Positions 7,715-16,916 of a stretch of DNA of 64,000 nt are shown here, one piece after another. Origin of the DNA: UBA7430 sp002478765 (GTDB lineage Bacteria > Bacteroidota > Bacteroidia > Flavobacteriales > UBA7430). Each line of letters starts with the position of its first letter. The first letter of the stretch is position 1. The position numbers were made by a program, and so were the translations under genes. The notes below the pieces were generated by a model. That model was not told the origin of the DNA and ran no database searches. It saw nothing but the letters and a program-made list of their open reading frames with translations. The stretch is from contig CALSTU010000004.1 of assembly GCA_943789355.1 (NCBI GenBank), positions 620,001-684,000 on the forward strand. The letters are read 5' to 3'.

Positions 7715-10054
7715 ATGGCAAAGAATTTAGTAATTGTAGAGTCGCCTGCTAAGGCAAAAACCATCGAGGGATTTCTAGGAAAAGACTTTAAGGTATTGTC
7801 GAGCTTTGGCCACATTAGAGATTTATCGCACAAAGATATGGGTGTAGATATTTCAGGAGGCTTCATTCCAAACTATGAGGTTTCTACAGATAAGAAAGAG
7901 ACCGTAAAGGCTTTGAAGAAGGAGGTTAAGACCGCAGAGGTTGTATGGCTGGCTACGGATGAGGACCGTGAAGGAGAAGCAATAGCATGGCACTTGGCGG
8001 AAACTCTAAATCTGGAGAATAAGGAAACCAAACGAATTGTTTTTCATGAGATAACCAAAACGGCCATAACAAAGGCCGTTGATAATCCACGGGAAATCGA
8101 TTACAATTTGGTAAACGCACAACAAGCTCGTAGAGTCTTAGACCGACTTGTTGGTTTTGAATTGTCGCCAGTTTTATGGAGAAAAGTAAAGCAGGGTTTG
8201 TCTGCAGGTCGAGTTCAATCTGTAGCTGTTCGTTTGTTGGTTGAACGGGAGCGGGAGATCAACAGTTTCAGTTCCAACGTTTACTATAAAATTGTTGCAC
8301 AATTTAGCAATGAGAATGGTCAGTCATTCAGGGCTGAAGTTCCGTCTCGGTTGTCTAGTTTAGAAGAGGCACAAGCCTTCTTAAAGCAGTGTGTTGGTGC
8401 TCAGTTTCGTATCGATCAATTGGATAAAAAGTCCGCGACTAAGAGTCCCGCAGCTCCATTTACAACCTCAACATTACAACAAGAGGCAGCAAGGAAATTA
8501 GGTTTCTCTGTGTCGCAAACCATGACGGTTGCGCAACGTTTGTACGAAGCGGGTAAGATCACGTACATGAGAACAGATTCCGTGAATCTTTCCAACGACG
8601 CTATGTCGGCAATCAAGCAAGAGATTGTTAACGAATATGGAGCGTCTTACAGCAACCCAAGAAGCTACTCTACGAAATCTAAGGGTGCTCAAGAGGCTCA
8701 CGAAGCTATACGACCCACCTATATGCATGAGCGTCAAGTTAGCGACGACTCGGGTCAGCAGAGGTTGTATGATTTGATTTGGAAGCGAGCTATTGCTTCA
8801 CAAATGTCCAATGCAAAACTAGAACGAACCACAGTCAAGATAGACCATTCCAATCACGAAAAGAATTTCGTTGCAAAAGGAGAGGTTATTGTTTTTGATG
8901 GGTTTTTAAAAGTATACCTCGAAGGAACGGATGAAGAAGGTGAGGATGAACAAGAGGGTATGTTGCCAAAACTTGAGGTTGGGGAAAACGTCGTCTATAA
9001 GAAAATGAGCTCAAGAGAGCGTTTTACAAAAGCTCCTGCAAGATTTACCGAAGCCAGTTTGGTGAAAAAATTAGAAGAGTTGGGGATCGGAAGACCTTCT
9101 ACCTATGCTCCTACAATTTCTACGGTACAGCGAAGAGGCTATGTCGAGAAAGGTGAGGATGAAGGAACACTTCGTTCATACCACTATGTTGAGCTGATTG
9201 ATTCAGTTGTCAAAACAGATGTTCTTGAAGAAAAAGCGGGATCAAAGAAAGGGAAGCTTTGCCCCACGGATATTGGTATGGTTGTTAATGATTTCCTAGT
9301 ATCAAACTTTGATTCGATATTAGATTACCACTTTACGGCAAATGTTGAGATGGAGTTTGATGAAATTGCATCTGGAGAAAAGTCATGGAATCAGATGCTT
9401 CAAAATTTCTATGGAGATTTTCATGCTAAGGTAGAAGATGTCAAAGAAAATTCTGAACGAGCAGTAGGCCAACGACTTTTGGGTGTGGATCCCAAGACTG
9501 GGATGAATCTTTATGTAAGAATTGGTCGTTACGGTGCCATGGCGCAGTTGGGCGAGGGAACTGAGGAAGAGAAGCCAAAGTTTGCAAGTTTAAGAAAAGG
9601 ACAGTCTATTGAGTCCATTTCTCTCCAAGAGGCGATTGATCTATTTAAACTACCAAGACAGGTTGGGCACTTTGAAGAAAAGGTAGTGACGGTAGCCATC
9701 GGTAGGTTTGGTCCTTACGTTCGTCACGACAGCAAGTTTGTGTCTTTAGGGGAATACGATCCAATGACCATTGAGTTGGATGCTTGTGTTGAGCTTATAC
9801 AAGCCAAACGAAAGTCCGATGCGGAGAAACACATTCATACCTTTGATGACGAAGAGCCAAGCATTCAAGTCTTGCACGGAAGATGGGGCCCCTACATCAA
9901 AATGGAGAAAAAGAATTACAAGATTCCTAAAGATGTTGAGGCGGAGAGTTTAGATAGAGCTCAATGTGTTCACATCATAGAAAATCAGCCTAAAAAAACA
10001 AGAGGTAAAGTCAAGGCAAAGCCAAAGGCCAAATCGAAAGCGAAGAAAAAATGA
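7715..10054 (+). CDS. topA: DNA topoisomerase I
   Basis: A 779-residue type IA topoisomerase that relaxes negatively supercoiled DNA. The TOPRIM domain opens the protein (VIVESPAKAKTIEGFLG), with the metal-binding acidic triad in TDEDREGE at residues 81-88. The catalytic tyrosine is Tyr284 in KITYMRTDSV. GLSAGRVQSVA and GIGRPSTYA are further family signatures. The C-terminus carries repeated RFGPYV/RWGPYI modules (topoisomerase C-terminal repeats) rather than zinc fingers, and ends in a Lys-rich tail. ATG 7715 is supported by the immediate start of the TOPRIM fold. A terminator follows directly at 10057. Confidence 0.98.
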   Translation: MAKNLVIVESPAKAKTIEGFLGKDFKVLSSFGHIRDLSHKDMGVDISGGFIPNYEVSTDKKETVKALKKEVKTAEVVWLATDEDREGEAIAWHLAETLNLENKETKRIVFHEITKTAITKAVDNPREIDYNLVNAQQARRVLDRLVGFELSPVLWRKVKQGLSAGRVQSVAVRLLVEREREINSFSSNVYYKIVAQFSNENGQSFRAEVPSRLSSLEEAQAFLKQCVGAQFRIDQLDKKSATKSPAAPFTTSTLQQEAARKLGFSVSQTMTVAQRLYEAGKITYMRTDSVNLSNDAMSAIKQEIVNEYGASYSNPRSYSTKSKGAQEAHEAIRPTYMHERQVSDDSGQQRLYDLIWKRAIASQMSNAKLERTTVKIDHSNHEKNFVAKGEVIVFDGFLKVYLEGTDEEGEDEQEGMLPKLEVGENVVYKKMSSRERFTKAPARFTEASLVKKLEELGIGRPSTYAPTISTVQRRGYVEKGEDEGTLRSYHYVELIDSVVKTDVLEEKAGSKKGKLCPTDIGMVVNDFLVSNFDSILDYHFTANVEMEFDEIASGEKSWNQMLQNFYGDFHAKVEDVKENSERAVGQRLLGVDPKTGMNLYVRIGRYGAMAQLGEGTEEEKPKFASLRKGQSIESISLQEAIDLFKLPRQVGHFEEKVVTVAIGRFGPYVRHDSKFVSLGEYDPMTIELDACVELIQAKRKSDAEKHIHTFDDEEPSIQVLHGRWGPYIKMEKKNYKIPKDVEAESLDRAQCVHIIENQPKKTRGKVKAKPKAKSKAKKK

Positions 10055-10056
10055 TT

Positions 10057-10087
10057 AAAATCCTCACCACTGGTGAGGATTTTTTTT
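10057..10087 (+). terminator. Terminator after topA
   Basis: A perfect 12-base stem, AAAATCCTCACC with GGTGAGGATTTT, an ACT loop and a T run. Confidence 0.92.
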
Positions 10088-10147
10088 GTCATCACACATT
10101 TGTATGGCAAACGTGCACTTCAACACGCATTTTTCTATATTTATCGA

Positions 10148-11272
10148 ATGGAATTAAAAGAGTATCTAGAAGCTTATCGGCCCGCATCAGAGATTGTGAG
10201 TCATGAAAGTGGACGCTTAGGTGGTTTTGTGCATTTTTACAACGAAGACTTTCGAGCAGAGCTGTTTTCTTATGATGTATTTATTGTTGGGGTTCCGGAA
10301 GGTAGAAGGTCTGTAAATAATGAAACTTGTGGGTTAGCCCCGGACAAAATCCGAGAGTCCCTTTATGATCTGTATCGAGGAGATTGGAGCAGCAGCATCT
10401 TAGATTTGGGTAACCTGAGAATTGGCAACGATGTTGATGATACTTATGTTGCCCTAAAAGAATTGGTAACATTTCTGGTTCAGAAGAAAAAGTGCTTGCT
10501 TGTTTTAGGAGGTGGGCATGATCTGATAACCCCTATTTACCGAGGTCATGCATCGTATGGAAATCTATTGAATTTCGCCTCTTTAGATGCTTATCTTGAT
10601 TTTCAAGATGGTGATGAACATCATTCTAAATCTTTTTTATCCCCCTTATTAGCTTCTGATGATTCTTTGATTTCCCAGTATACCTTGTTGGGCTATCAAT
10701 CGTACTTATGCTCCCCACAGGAGCTTCAATTACTGGAGCAGATGGATGTAAATCTTTTGCGCCTGGCGGAGGTAAATGCCGACATTCGAGAAACAGAACC
10801 CTGCCTAAGAGGTTTGGATCATTTGAGTGTCGATGTATCGGTCGTGAAATCATCTGAGGCTCCTGCATCGGAGCATGCATCTCCTAATGGAATTAGTGCA
10901 GCCGATCTGTGCGCTATGTTGCGCTATGCTGGAATGAGTCCAGCCTTAAATTCGGTTTTACTTTCTGAGCTAAATCCGCTTTTGGACTTGAATAATCAAA
11001 GTGCTAAAGCTTTTGCGCAAGCAATTTGGTATTTTTTGGAGGGGTATGAGATGCGAAGTGACGACTTAGCTGATCAAGAATTGAATAATTTTCAAAAATT
11101 TCACGTCAGTTCTGAATGGTCTGATTTGGTGTTTTACAAAAGCAAAGACTCAAGTCGATGGTGGGTGCAGTTGCCTTTGAAGGATTCGTTGTTACCTTGT
11201 TCATTTTTAGATTATAAAAAGGCTATTGATGGTTTGATTTCAGATCGTATTGTGAGGTATCTTAAGTTTTAG
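10148..11272 (+). CDS. Arginase-fold protein (formimidoylglutamase-like) with altered metal ligands
   Basis: A 374-residue member of the arginase/agmatinase/formimidoylglutamase superfamily. The first metal motif is intact (LGGGHD, residues 120-125). The other two differ: the DAHxD motif reads DAYLD (147-151), losing a histidine ligand, and the SxDxDxxDP motif reads SVDVSVVKSS (227-236), losing the second Asp and the DP. Active family members need these residues for the dimanganese centre, so hydrolysis of a guanidino-type substrate is doubtful unless the site is remodelled. I used ATG 10148 rather than an upstream in-frame start that overlaps the topA terminator. A TATATTTA box, one base off consensus, sits 4 bp upstream. 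No other histidine-degradation genes are nearby. It precedes the type IX secretion genes, an arrangement I recall from other Flavobacteriia. Confidence 0.8.
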   Translation: MELKEYLEAYRPASEIVSHESGRLGGFVHFYNEDFRAELFSYDVFIVGVPEGRRSVNNETCGLAPDKIRESLYDLYRGDWSSSILDLGNLRIGNDVDDTYVALKELVTFLVQKKKCLLVLGGGHDLITPIYRGHASYGNLLNFASLDAYLDFQDGDEHHSKSFLSPLLASDDSLISQYTLLGYQSYLCSPQELQLLEQMDVNLLRLAEVNADIRETEPCLRGLDHLSVDVSVVKSSEAPASEHASPNGISAADLCAMLRYAGMSPALNSVLLSELNPLLDLNNQSAKAFAQAIWYFLEGYEMRSDDLADQELNNFQKFHVSSEWSDLVFYKSKDSSRWWVQLPLKDSLLPCSFLDYKKAIDGLISDRIVRYLKF

Positions 11273-11421
11273 TTTGCCTTTTTTAGCATTTAGAAATGAT
11301 GATAAAAAGACTTCAATCTTAAAAAAGATATCAAAGGTTGTTGGGGTAAAACATCTAATTTTTGTTTTTTTTTCTATCTTTAGCCCTCTCAATTTATGTG
11401 AGAGAATGGATAATGCATTGT

Positions 11422-12354
11422 ATGAAGAAGATTGCAATATTATTTTTCGTTGTACTGAGTGGGCTTTTAAAAGCTCAACAAGACCCTCAGTTTTCGTTAA
11501 ATATGTTTAACATATACTCAGTAAATCCCGCTTTTTCGGGAAGTTATGATCAATTTAACGCTTTGGCTATTCAACGTAGCCAATGGGTTGGTTTTGATGG
11601 TGCTCCTGTGACTCAACACTTAAGTGTGGAGTCACCAGTTTACTTTTTGCATGGGGGTGTAGGTTTGAGCTTGCTCAATGATAAGATAGGACAAGAATAC
11701 ACCAAGCAGATAAGCCTTTCGTATGCATATCAAACAAAGATTTCAAGACACTCGGAGTTGGGTTTAGGTCTTAACTTTGGATTCGTTAATTTAGGTGTGG
11801 ATGGAGATTGGATTGCTCCAGATGGTACAAACGGAAGTAATGATAATTTGATACCCAAAACGGCTTCCAATGATGTGATTCCAGATTTAGGATTCGGTTT
11901 GTATTACAGGAAGAAAGCATTGTATGTGGGGTATTCAATCACGCATCTGAATCAAGCGAAAGCCGTTTATGATGATGCCGCTGTAGATTTTAAATTGAGA
12001 AGACATCATTATTTGATTTTAGGTTGGGAGTATGATGTAAGAAGCGATTTAGTTCTTCACCCATCCTTATATGTAAAAACAGATCAGGTTTCTACTCAAA
12101 TGGATTTCAACTTGAATGCAAAGTACGGAGATCACCTTTGGGGAGGAATGACCTATAGATTAGACGACGCTTTAGTCCTTATAGCAGGTTACAACATTAA
12201 CGAAAACCTAAAGTTTGGCTATGCGTATGATATAACCACTTCAGATTTAAAATCTGAATCGAGTGGTTCACATGAAATTTTATTACGATATTCGTTCAAA
12301 ATGCGCCCCCCTGGTAAGTTACCAACGCATTATCGAAATATCCGATATAATTAA
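11422..12354 (+). CDS. PorP/SprF-family type IX secretion outer-membrane protein
   Basis: A 310-residue protein with a signal peptide (MKKIAILFFVVLSGLLKAQ) and the PorP/SprF signature directly after it: QDPQFSLNMFNIYSVNPAFSG. The rest alternates in amphipathic beta strands and ends in an aromatic-rich strand, consistent with an outer-membrane barrel. Such proteins act with the type IX secretion core, often anchoring or exporting a specific cargo such as SprB. I chose ATG 11422 because it begins the signal peptide; a longer frame from 11362 adds 20 hydrophobic residues. It lies 39 bp before gldK and is probably co-transcribed with gldKLMN. Which cargo it serves cannot be read from the sequence. 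Confidence 0.9.
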   Translation: MKKIAILFFVVLSGLLKAQQDPQFSLNMFNIYSVNPAFSGSYDQFNALAIQRSQWVGFDGAPVTQHLSVESPVYFLHGGVGLSLLNDKIGQEYTKQISLSYAYQTKISRHSELGLGLNFGFVNLGVDGDWIAPDGTNGSNDNLIPKTASNDVIPDLGFGLYYRKKALYVGYSITHLNQAKAVYDDAAVDFKLRRHHYLILGWEYDVRSDLVLHPSLYVKTDQVSTQMDFNLNAKYGDHLWGGMTYRLDDALVLIAGYNINENLKFGYAYDITTSDLKSESSGSHEILLRYSFKMRPPGKLPTHYRNIRYN

Positions 12355-12393
12355 TTGGAATTACTTGTTTGTAAATTGCAGAAAACAACAAAA

Positions 12394-13719
12394 ATGAGAA
12401 AGATACTTTTACTTGGAGTTATAGCAGCAACTGTTTTTAGCAGTTGCAGTACTTCATCGAGAGGTGAATTAGTTGGTGTACAAGAACTGTCAGAATTCTA
12501 CCCCACTGATCCCTATGGAATGGTGAAAATCGCAAGAGGAACATTTACTATGGGTGCCAATGATGGTGACGTGCCTTACGCACATACCACTCCAAAAAAA
12601 TTGGTAACGATGCACTCTTTTTACATGGACCAAACGGAAATCACAAACAACGAGTACCGTCAGTTCGTTCATTGGGTGAGAGACTCCATTGCCAGAACAC
12701 TCCTTGCGGAAGCTATGGTTGAAGGATACGAGTATGTTGAAGAAACGCCTGAAGGAGAGTTTTTGGAAAATCCTTATTTAAATTGGGAAACTGCAATTGA
12801 ATGGCAAGGTAATGAAGAGCTTGAGCTTACCTTAGAGGAGTTGTATTTGCCTTTGGAGGAACGCATCATGGGTAACAAAGAGTATGACTCCAGGTCATGG
12901 AGTTACAAATATTCATGGGTAGATAAATCTCCAGCCGCTCAGAGAGAAAATCGTTTTGACCCAGAAACCAACACGTACCGTGAAGGATTTTCTCGTCAAA
13001 ATTTAGTGCATCAAGCAGAGGTTCTTGTTTATCCAGATACGCTTGCTTGGGCGCATGACTTCTCGTACACTTTTAACGAGCCAATGTTCAATACTTATTT
13101 CTGGCACCCCGCTTACGGAGAGTATCCTGTTGTTGGAGTGAATTGGGAACAAGCTACAGCTTTCTGTAACTGGAGAACCAGCATACGAATGAAACAATTG
13201 AGCGCGTACCAACAGAAGTATGAAACAGAATTCCGTCTTCCTACAGAAGCAGAATGGGAATATGCAGCTCGAGGAGGTAAAGAACATTCTATTTACCCGT
13301 GGGGAGGCCCTTACTCGAGAAATAGCAAAGGGTGCTTTTTGGCCAACTTCAAGCCTCTTAGAGGGGATTACCTCGCTGATGGTTATGCATTTACATCTCC
13401 CGCTGAGTCCTACTCAAGAAACGACTACGATTTGTTCAATATGTCGGGTAACGTTTCGGAATGGACGTCGACACCATTTGAGCCAACAGCCTCTATGTTT
13501 GTTGCAGACATGAATCCTTTCTACACCTATGATGCTGATGAGAATGCTCATCCAATGCTGAAGCGAAAGGTCGTAAAGGGTGGTTCATGGAAAGACGTAG
13601 GCGCATTTTTACAAGTCGCAGCTAGAGATTATGAATATCAAGATACGGCTAAGTGTTACATCGGGTTCCGATGTGTGAAAACTTATGCAGGAGTAGAAAC
13701 TGTTGACTTCGGTTATTAA
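12394..13719 (+). CDS. gldK: Gliding motility lipoprotein GldK
   Basis: A 441-residue lipoprotein of the type IX secretion trans-envelope complex. The signal peptide MRKILLLGVIAATVFSSC ends in a lipobox with Cys18. The body is a formylglycine-generating-enzyme-like (FGE-sulfatase) fold: MVKIARGTFTMGAND, YPVVGVNWEQATAFCNW, RLPTEAEWEYAARGG, and a closing KGGSWKD and IGFRCV. GldK forms an outer-membrane-associated ring with GldN. ATG 12394 was chosen because it starts the lipoprotein signal; the 13 codons before it do not. It is followed 22 bp later by gldL. Confidence 0.97.
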   Translation: MRKILLLGVIAATVFSSCSTSSRGELVGVQELSEFYPTDPYGMVKIARGTFTMGANDGDVPYAHTTPKKLVTMHSFYMDQTEITNNEYRQFVHWVRDSIARTLLAEAMVEGYEYVEETPEGEFLENPYLNWETAIEWQGNEELELTLEELYLPLEERIMGNKEYDSRSWSYKYSWVDKSPAAQRENRFDPETNTYREGFSRQNLVHQAEVLVYPDTLAWAHDFSYTFNEPMFNTYFWHPAYGEYPVVGVNWEQATAFCNWRTSIRMKQLSAYQQKYETEFRLPTEAEWEYAARGGKEHSIYPWGGPYSRNSKGCFLANFKPLRGDYLADGYAFTSPAESYSRNDYDLFNMSGNVSEWTSTPFEPTASMFVADMNPFYTYDADENAHPMLKRKVVKGGSWKDVGAFLQVAARDYEYQDTAKCYIGFRCVKTYAGVETVDFGY

Positions 13720-13741
13720 TCGGCAAAAAACTTTTTAGGTT

Positions 13742-14377
13742 ATGATGAAATTTTTTGAAAGCAAGCGAGGTAAAGACATCATGTCTAAGCTCTATGGATG
13801 GGGAGCATCGGTTGTAATATTGGGTGCCATGTTTAAAATCTTACACTGGGACGGTGCCGATTTGATGCTTACCATTGGATTGACCACGGAAGCTTTAATA
13901 TTCTTTGTTTCCGGTTTTGAGAAGCCACACAGTGAATATGATTGGTCTCTCGTATACCCACAGCTAAACGGAAAGAAAGCTGCACCCGAAAGCCCCGTTG
14001 AGGAGCTTGATCAGATGCTTGAAAACGCAAATGTAGACCAAGAATTAATTCAAAGTTTAGGAGAAGGCCTGAAGAAGGTAAGTGATGCCGCAAACGGATT
14101 GGGATCAGTAGCTGATATTGCTTCAAGTACAAACGATTACAGCAGCCAGGTTTCTGCCGCAGCTAAAAACCTTGAAAGCATCAATTCTTTGTACGAAGCA
14201 CAAATAGCATCTACAACGGAGCAAACTGAGGCAACTCGCCAAATGGCCGAGAATATGAATTACTCCTTAAGTGATGCCCAACAAATGCAAGAAGAGTTGG
14301 CTCAACTGAGAGAGAATTTGAATGCATTGAATGGTGTTTATGGAAACATGCTTAGTGCCATGAATTCCAATAAATAA
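13742..14377 (+). CDS. gldL: Gliding motility / type IX secretion motor protein GldL
   Basis: A 211-residue inner-membrane protein that, with GldM, forms the proton-driven motor of type IX secretion and gliding. Two transmembrane helices lie at about residues 16-34 and 41-58. The second contains Glu50 in IGLTTEALIFF, matching the conserved membrane glutamate implicated in proton use in GldL of Flavobacterium johnsoniae. After HSEYDWSLVYPQL the C-terminal cytoplasmic part is a long coiled coil (NLESINSLYEAQIAST, QMQEELAQLRENLNAL). It starts at the first of two adjacent ATG codons. gldM follows after 24 bp. Confidence 0.97.
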   Translation: MMKFFESKRGKDIMSKLYGWGASVVILGAMFKILHWDGADLMLTIGLTTEALIFFVSGFEKPHSEYDWSLVYPQLNGKKAAPESPVEELDQMLENANVDQELIQSLGEGLKKVSDAANGLGSVADIASSTNDYSSQVSAAAKNLESINSLYEAQIASTTEQTEATRQMAENMNYSLSDAQQMQEELAQLRENLNALNGVYGNMLSAMNSNK

Positions 14378-14401
14378 TTATAACACTTAAAACAACGATT
14401 A

Positions 14402-15970
14402 ATGGCTTCAGGAAAAGCTTCACCAAGGCAGAAAATGATCAACATGATGTATCTCGTGCTGACTGCCTTATTGGCTCTAAACATCTCCAAAGACATGTTG
14501 AAAGCTTTTGCAAAGGTTAACGACTCTTTGAAAGCCAATCTTGAGAACATCAACCAACAGTCTGATGTGCTTTACGCTCAATTTGAAGAAAGTGCATCCA
14601 ATTTCCCAGAGAAGGTAGGTGTTCAATTTGATCTCGCCCAAGATGTGCAGTCGAAGGCCGATGAGTTGAATCTTTACATTCGTAATCTTTCAGATTTATT
14701 GATTGAAAATACCGGAGGGTATAAAGAAGGAACAGAGGATCCCAAAGGAGCGGATAACAAATCAAAGGTGTCAAACTTAATGCTTATGAAACCCGACCTG
14801 ATGGGGCAGGAGCTTCGTAATAAAATAAACGATTACAGAGATTTCTTACTGAGACTTGACGTTGTTCAGCGTGACGAAGAGCTCAAGAATGTCATTGCTT
14901 CTAATTTTGATACACAAGACGTCCTTAAAGATGAGATTATGGTTCCTTGGGAAGTAGGAACGTTTAATAATGTTCCGCTCATAGCAGTTTTAACATTTTT
15001 ATCGCAATATCAAGTCGATGCCACTACCGTAGAGTCAAAAATTGTAGAGTCCTTATATGCAAGTGTTTCTGCTGATGATATGAAATTTACTACGGTGATA
15101 CCGCAAGTTATTTCGTCAAAAAATTACATCATGCAAGGCGATAGCTTCAGAGCTGAAATTTATTTAGCAGCCTTTGATTCTACACAATCTCCTGAAGTTT
15201 TGGTGACCAACCGATTTAATCCAGACGGCTCTCCTAATTTTACAATGTCTGATACCATAGGAGTTTCCAATTTAGGCGTAGGTCAATACAACGTTGTAGC
15301 AAAAGGATTAGGTACTCAGAAACGCGCTGCAAGAATTTTATTGACCACTGAAAAAGGTGTCATCCCTTACGATGAGGTTTTTGAATACCAAGTAGCTCAG
15401 CCTATGGCTATAGTTTCTCCAACAAAAATGAATGTTTTTTACAAAGGTGTTCCAAACCCTATTGATGTATCGGCTCCCGGATTTTCTCCAGAAGATTTAC
15501 AGGTGTCTGGATCCAATGTAACCCTTAAAAAAATTAAGCCCGGCCAGTACGAAGCTATTGTTGCAAAAAAAGCAAGGGGTGAAGCTAAAATCACGGTCAA
15601 GGCCAACGGCAGGAATGTTGGTAGTCCGATGAAATTCAGATTGAAAAGAATTCCTTCTCCAACAGCAAGTATCAATGGAAAGAAAGAGGGTACTATGTCT
15701 AAAGGTAAATTGAGTAAAGCTCAAGGTATTTTAGCCTCATTGCCAAATTTCCCATTTGACTTGAAGTACAAAGTAGAGTCCTATGATGTTCGTCTTAAGG
15801 ATGGAGAGTATACAAAGACGATTAAAGTTAAAGGAAACAAGTTTACCCCTGAGGTAAAAGAGAAAATCATAAAACTAAAACCAGGTTCTGACATCTCGTT
15901 TACAAACATCAAAGCCAAAGGGCCTGATGGACGTAAACAATGTGGAGCCATAGTGTTAACAGTACAGTAA
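14402..15970 (+). CDS. gldM: Gliding motility / type IX secretion motor protein GldM
   Basis: A 522-residue protein with one N-terminal transmembrane helix (YLVLTALLALNISKDML, preceded by SPRQKMINMM) and a large periplasmic region. The helix joins GldL to make the motor. The periplasmic part comprises an alpha-helical D1 domain (to about residue 220) and three beta domains that span the periplasm and contact GldK/GldN. The CGAIVLTVQ terminus is typical. Length is as in characterised GldM proteins. It lies between gldL and gldN, 18 bp before the latter. Confidence 0.97.
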   Translation: MASGKASPRQKMINMMYLVLTALLALNISKDMLKAFAKVNDSLKANLENINQQSDVLYAQFEESASNFPEKVGVQFDLAQDVQSKADELNLYIRNLSDLLIENTGGYKEGTEDPKGADNKSKVSNLMLMKPDLMGQELRNKINDYRDFLLRLDVVQRDEELKNVIASNFDTQDVLKDEIMVPWEVGTFNNVPLIAVLTFLSQYQVDATTVESKIVESLYASVSADDMKFTTVIPQVISSKNYIMQGDSFRAEIYLAAFDSTQSPEVLVTNRFNPDGSPNFTMSDTIGVSNLGVGQYNVVAKGLGTQKRAARILLTTEKGVIPYDEVFEYQVAQPMAIVSPTKMNVFYKGVPNPIDVSAPGFSPEDLQVSGSNVTLKKIKPGQYEAIVAKKARGEAKITVKANGRNVGSPMKFRLKRIPSPTASINGKKEGTMSKGKLSKAQGILASLPNFPFDLKYKVESYDVRLKDGEYTKTIKVKGNKFTPEVKEKIIKLKPGSDISFTNIKAKGPDGRKQCGAIVLTVQ

Positions 15971-15988
15971 TTTAAAGAAACAGCGATC

Positions 15989-16867
15989 ATGAAAATCTTA
16001 AAGGTTGCCCTAACAGGATTAGCTATTTTAGCAAGCTCTACAATGTTTGCCCAAACCAATGTTTTGGACTACAACACCAAACCCACAAACTTGGATGGCC
16101 ATGCTTATGTTAAGCATCATAACTATGAAAACAGAGTATTGGAATACCCTTTTGTTCGAGAGGATGATATTCTTTGGTCTAAAACATACATACAAAGAAT
16201 AGATCTTAGACAAAGAAAAAATCACCCCATGTATTTCCCACAATACCCGGTTAAGCTTGGAGGTGGTAAAGTGCGTATGAACATGACCGACAATTTGTTT
16301 CAGGCCGTATTGGATGATCAATCGATTACCGCTTATGAAGATGAATACTTCGATGAAGTTAAATCAGTAGAGTCGATTAACAAACTATTGTTTTCTATCG
16401 ATACTGTTGAATACGAAGACATCGACAGCGGAGAACTTATCAGTGAATTGGATACCGTTCGTGTAGAAAGTAAGGATGTAAAAGAATTCTTAATTATCGA
16501 AGATCGATTCTTTGACAAAAAGAGATCTGCTATCGACGTACGTATTCTTGGGATCTGCCCCGTAGCAGAAATCATGAATAAGGAAACGTATGAAATGGAG
16601 AAGGTGAAGTTGTTTTGGGTGTGGCTGCCTGAAGCTCGTCAGATGCTTGCAAATGCTTCTGTATACAATACAAGCAACAATGCAGAGCGCATGACTTACG
16701 ATGAGTTTTTGCAAAAACGCTTGTTTGCTTCGATCATTACCAAAGAAACAAACATGTATGACCGTTCCATTTTTGAGTACAAGAAAGATAGAATGCAACA
16801 GCTTTTAGAAGCCGATCGCATCAAGAACGACATACGTAACATGGAAAGTGACCTTTGGGAATACTAA
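15989..16867 (+). CDS. gldN: Gliding motility protein GldN
   Basis: A 292-residue periplasmic protein with a cleavable signal peptide (MKILKVALTGLAILASSTMF, then AQ). Family segments include ENRVLEYPFVREDDILWSK, IDLRQRKNHPMYFP and IVEFR-like RSAIDVRILGICPVAE, followed by VKLFWVWLPEARQ. With GldK it builds the ring complex at the inner face of the outer membrane. It closes gldKLMN and is followed by a terminator at 16891. Confidence 0.95.
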   Translation: MKILKVALTGLAILASSTMFAQTNVLDYNTKPTNLDGHAYVKHHNYENRVLEYPFVREDDILWSKTYIQRIDLRQRKNHPMYFPQYPVKLGGGKVRMNMTDNLFQAVLDDQSITAYEDEYFDEVKSVESINKLLFSIDTVEYEDIDSGELISELDTVRVESKDVKEFLIIEDRFFDKKRSAIDVRILGICPVAEIMNKETYEMEKVKLFWVWLPEARQMLANASVYNTSNNAERMTYDEFLQKRLFASIITKETNMYDRSIFEYKKDRMQQLLEADRIKNDIRNMESDLWEY

Positions 16868-16890
16868 CCCGAAGTCAACGTAAAAATATG

Positions 16891-16915
16891 AAGCTCCCTT
16901 TGGGAGCTTTTTTCT
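16891..16915 (+). terminator. Terminator after gldN, touching the next start codon
   Basis: AAGCTCCC pairs with GGGAGCTT around a TTT loop, followed by a T run. The ATG of the next gene lies at 16917, one base after the run. Confidence 0.85.
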
Positions 16916-16916
16916 T

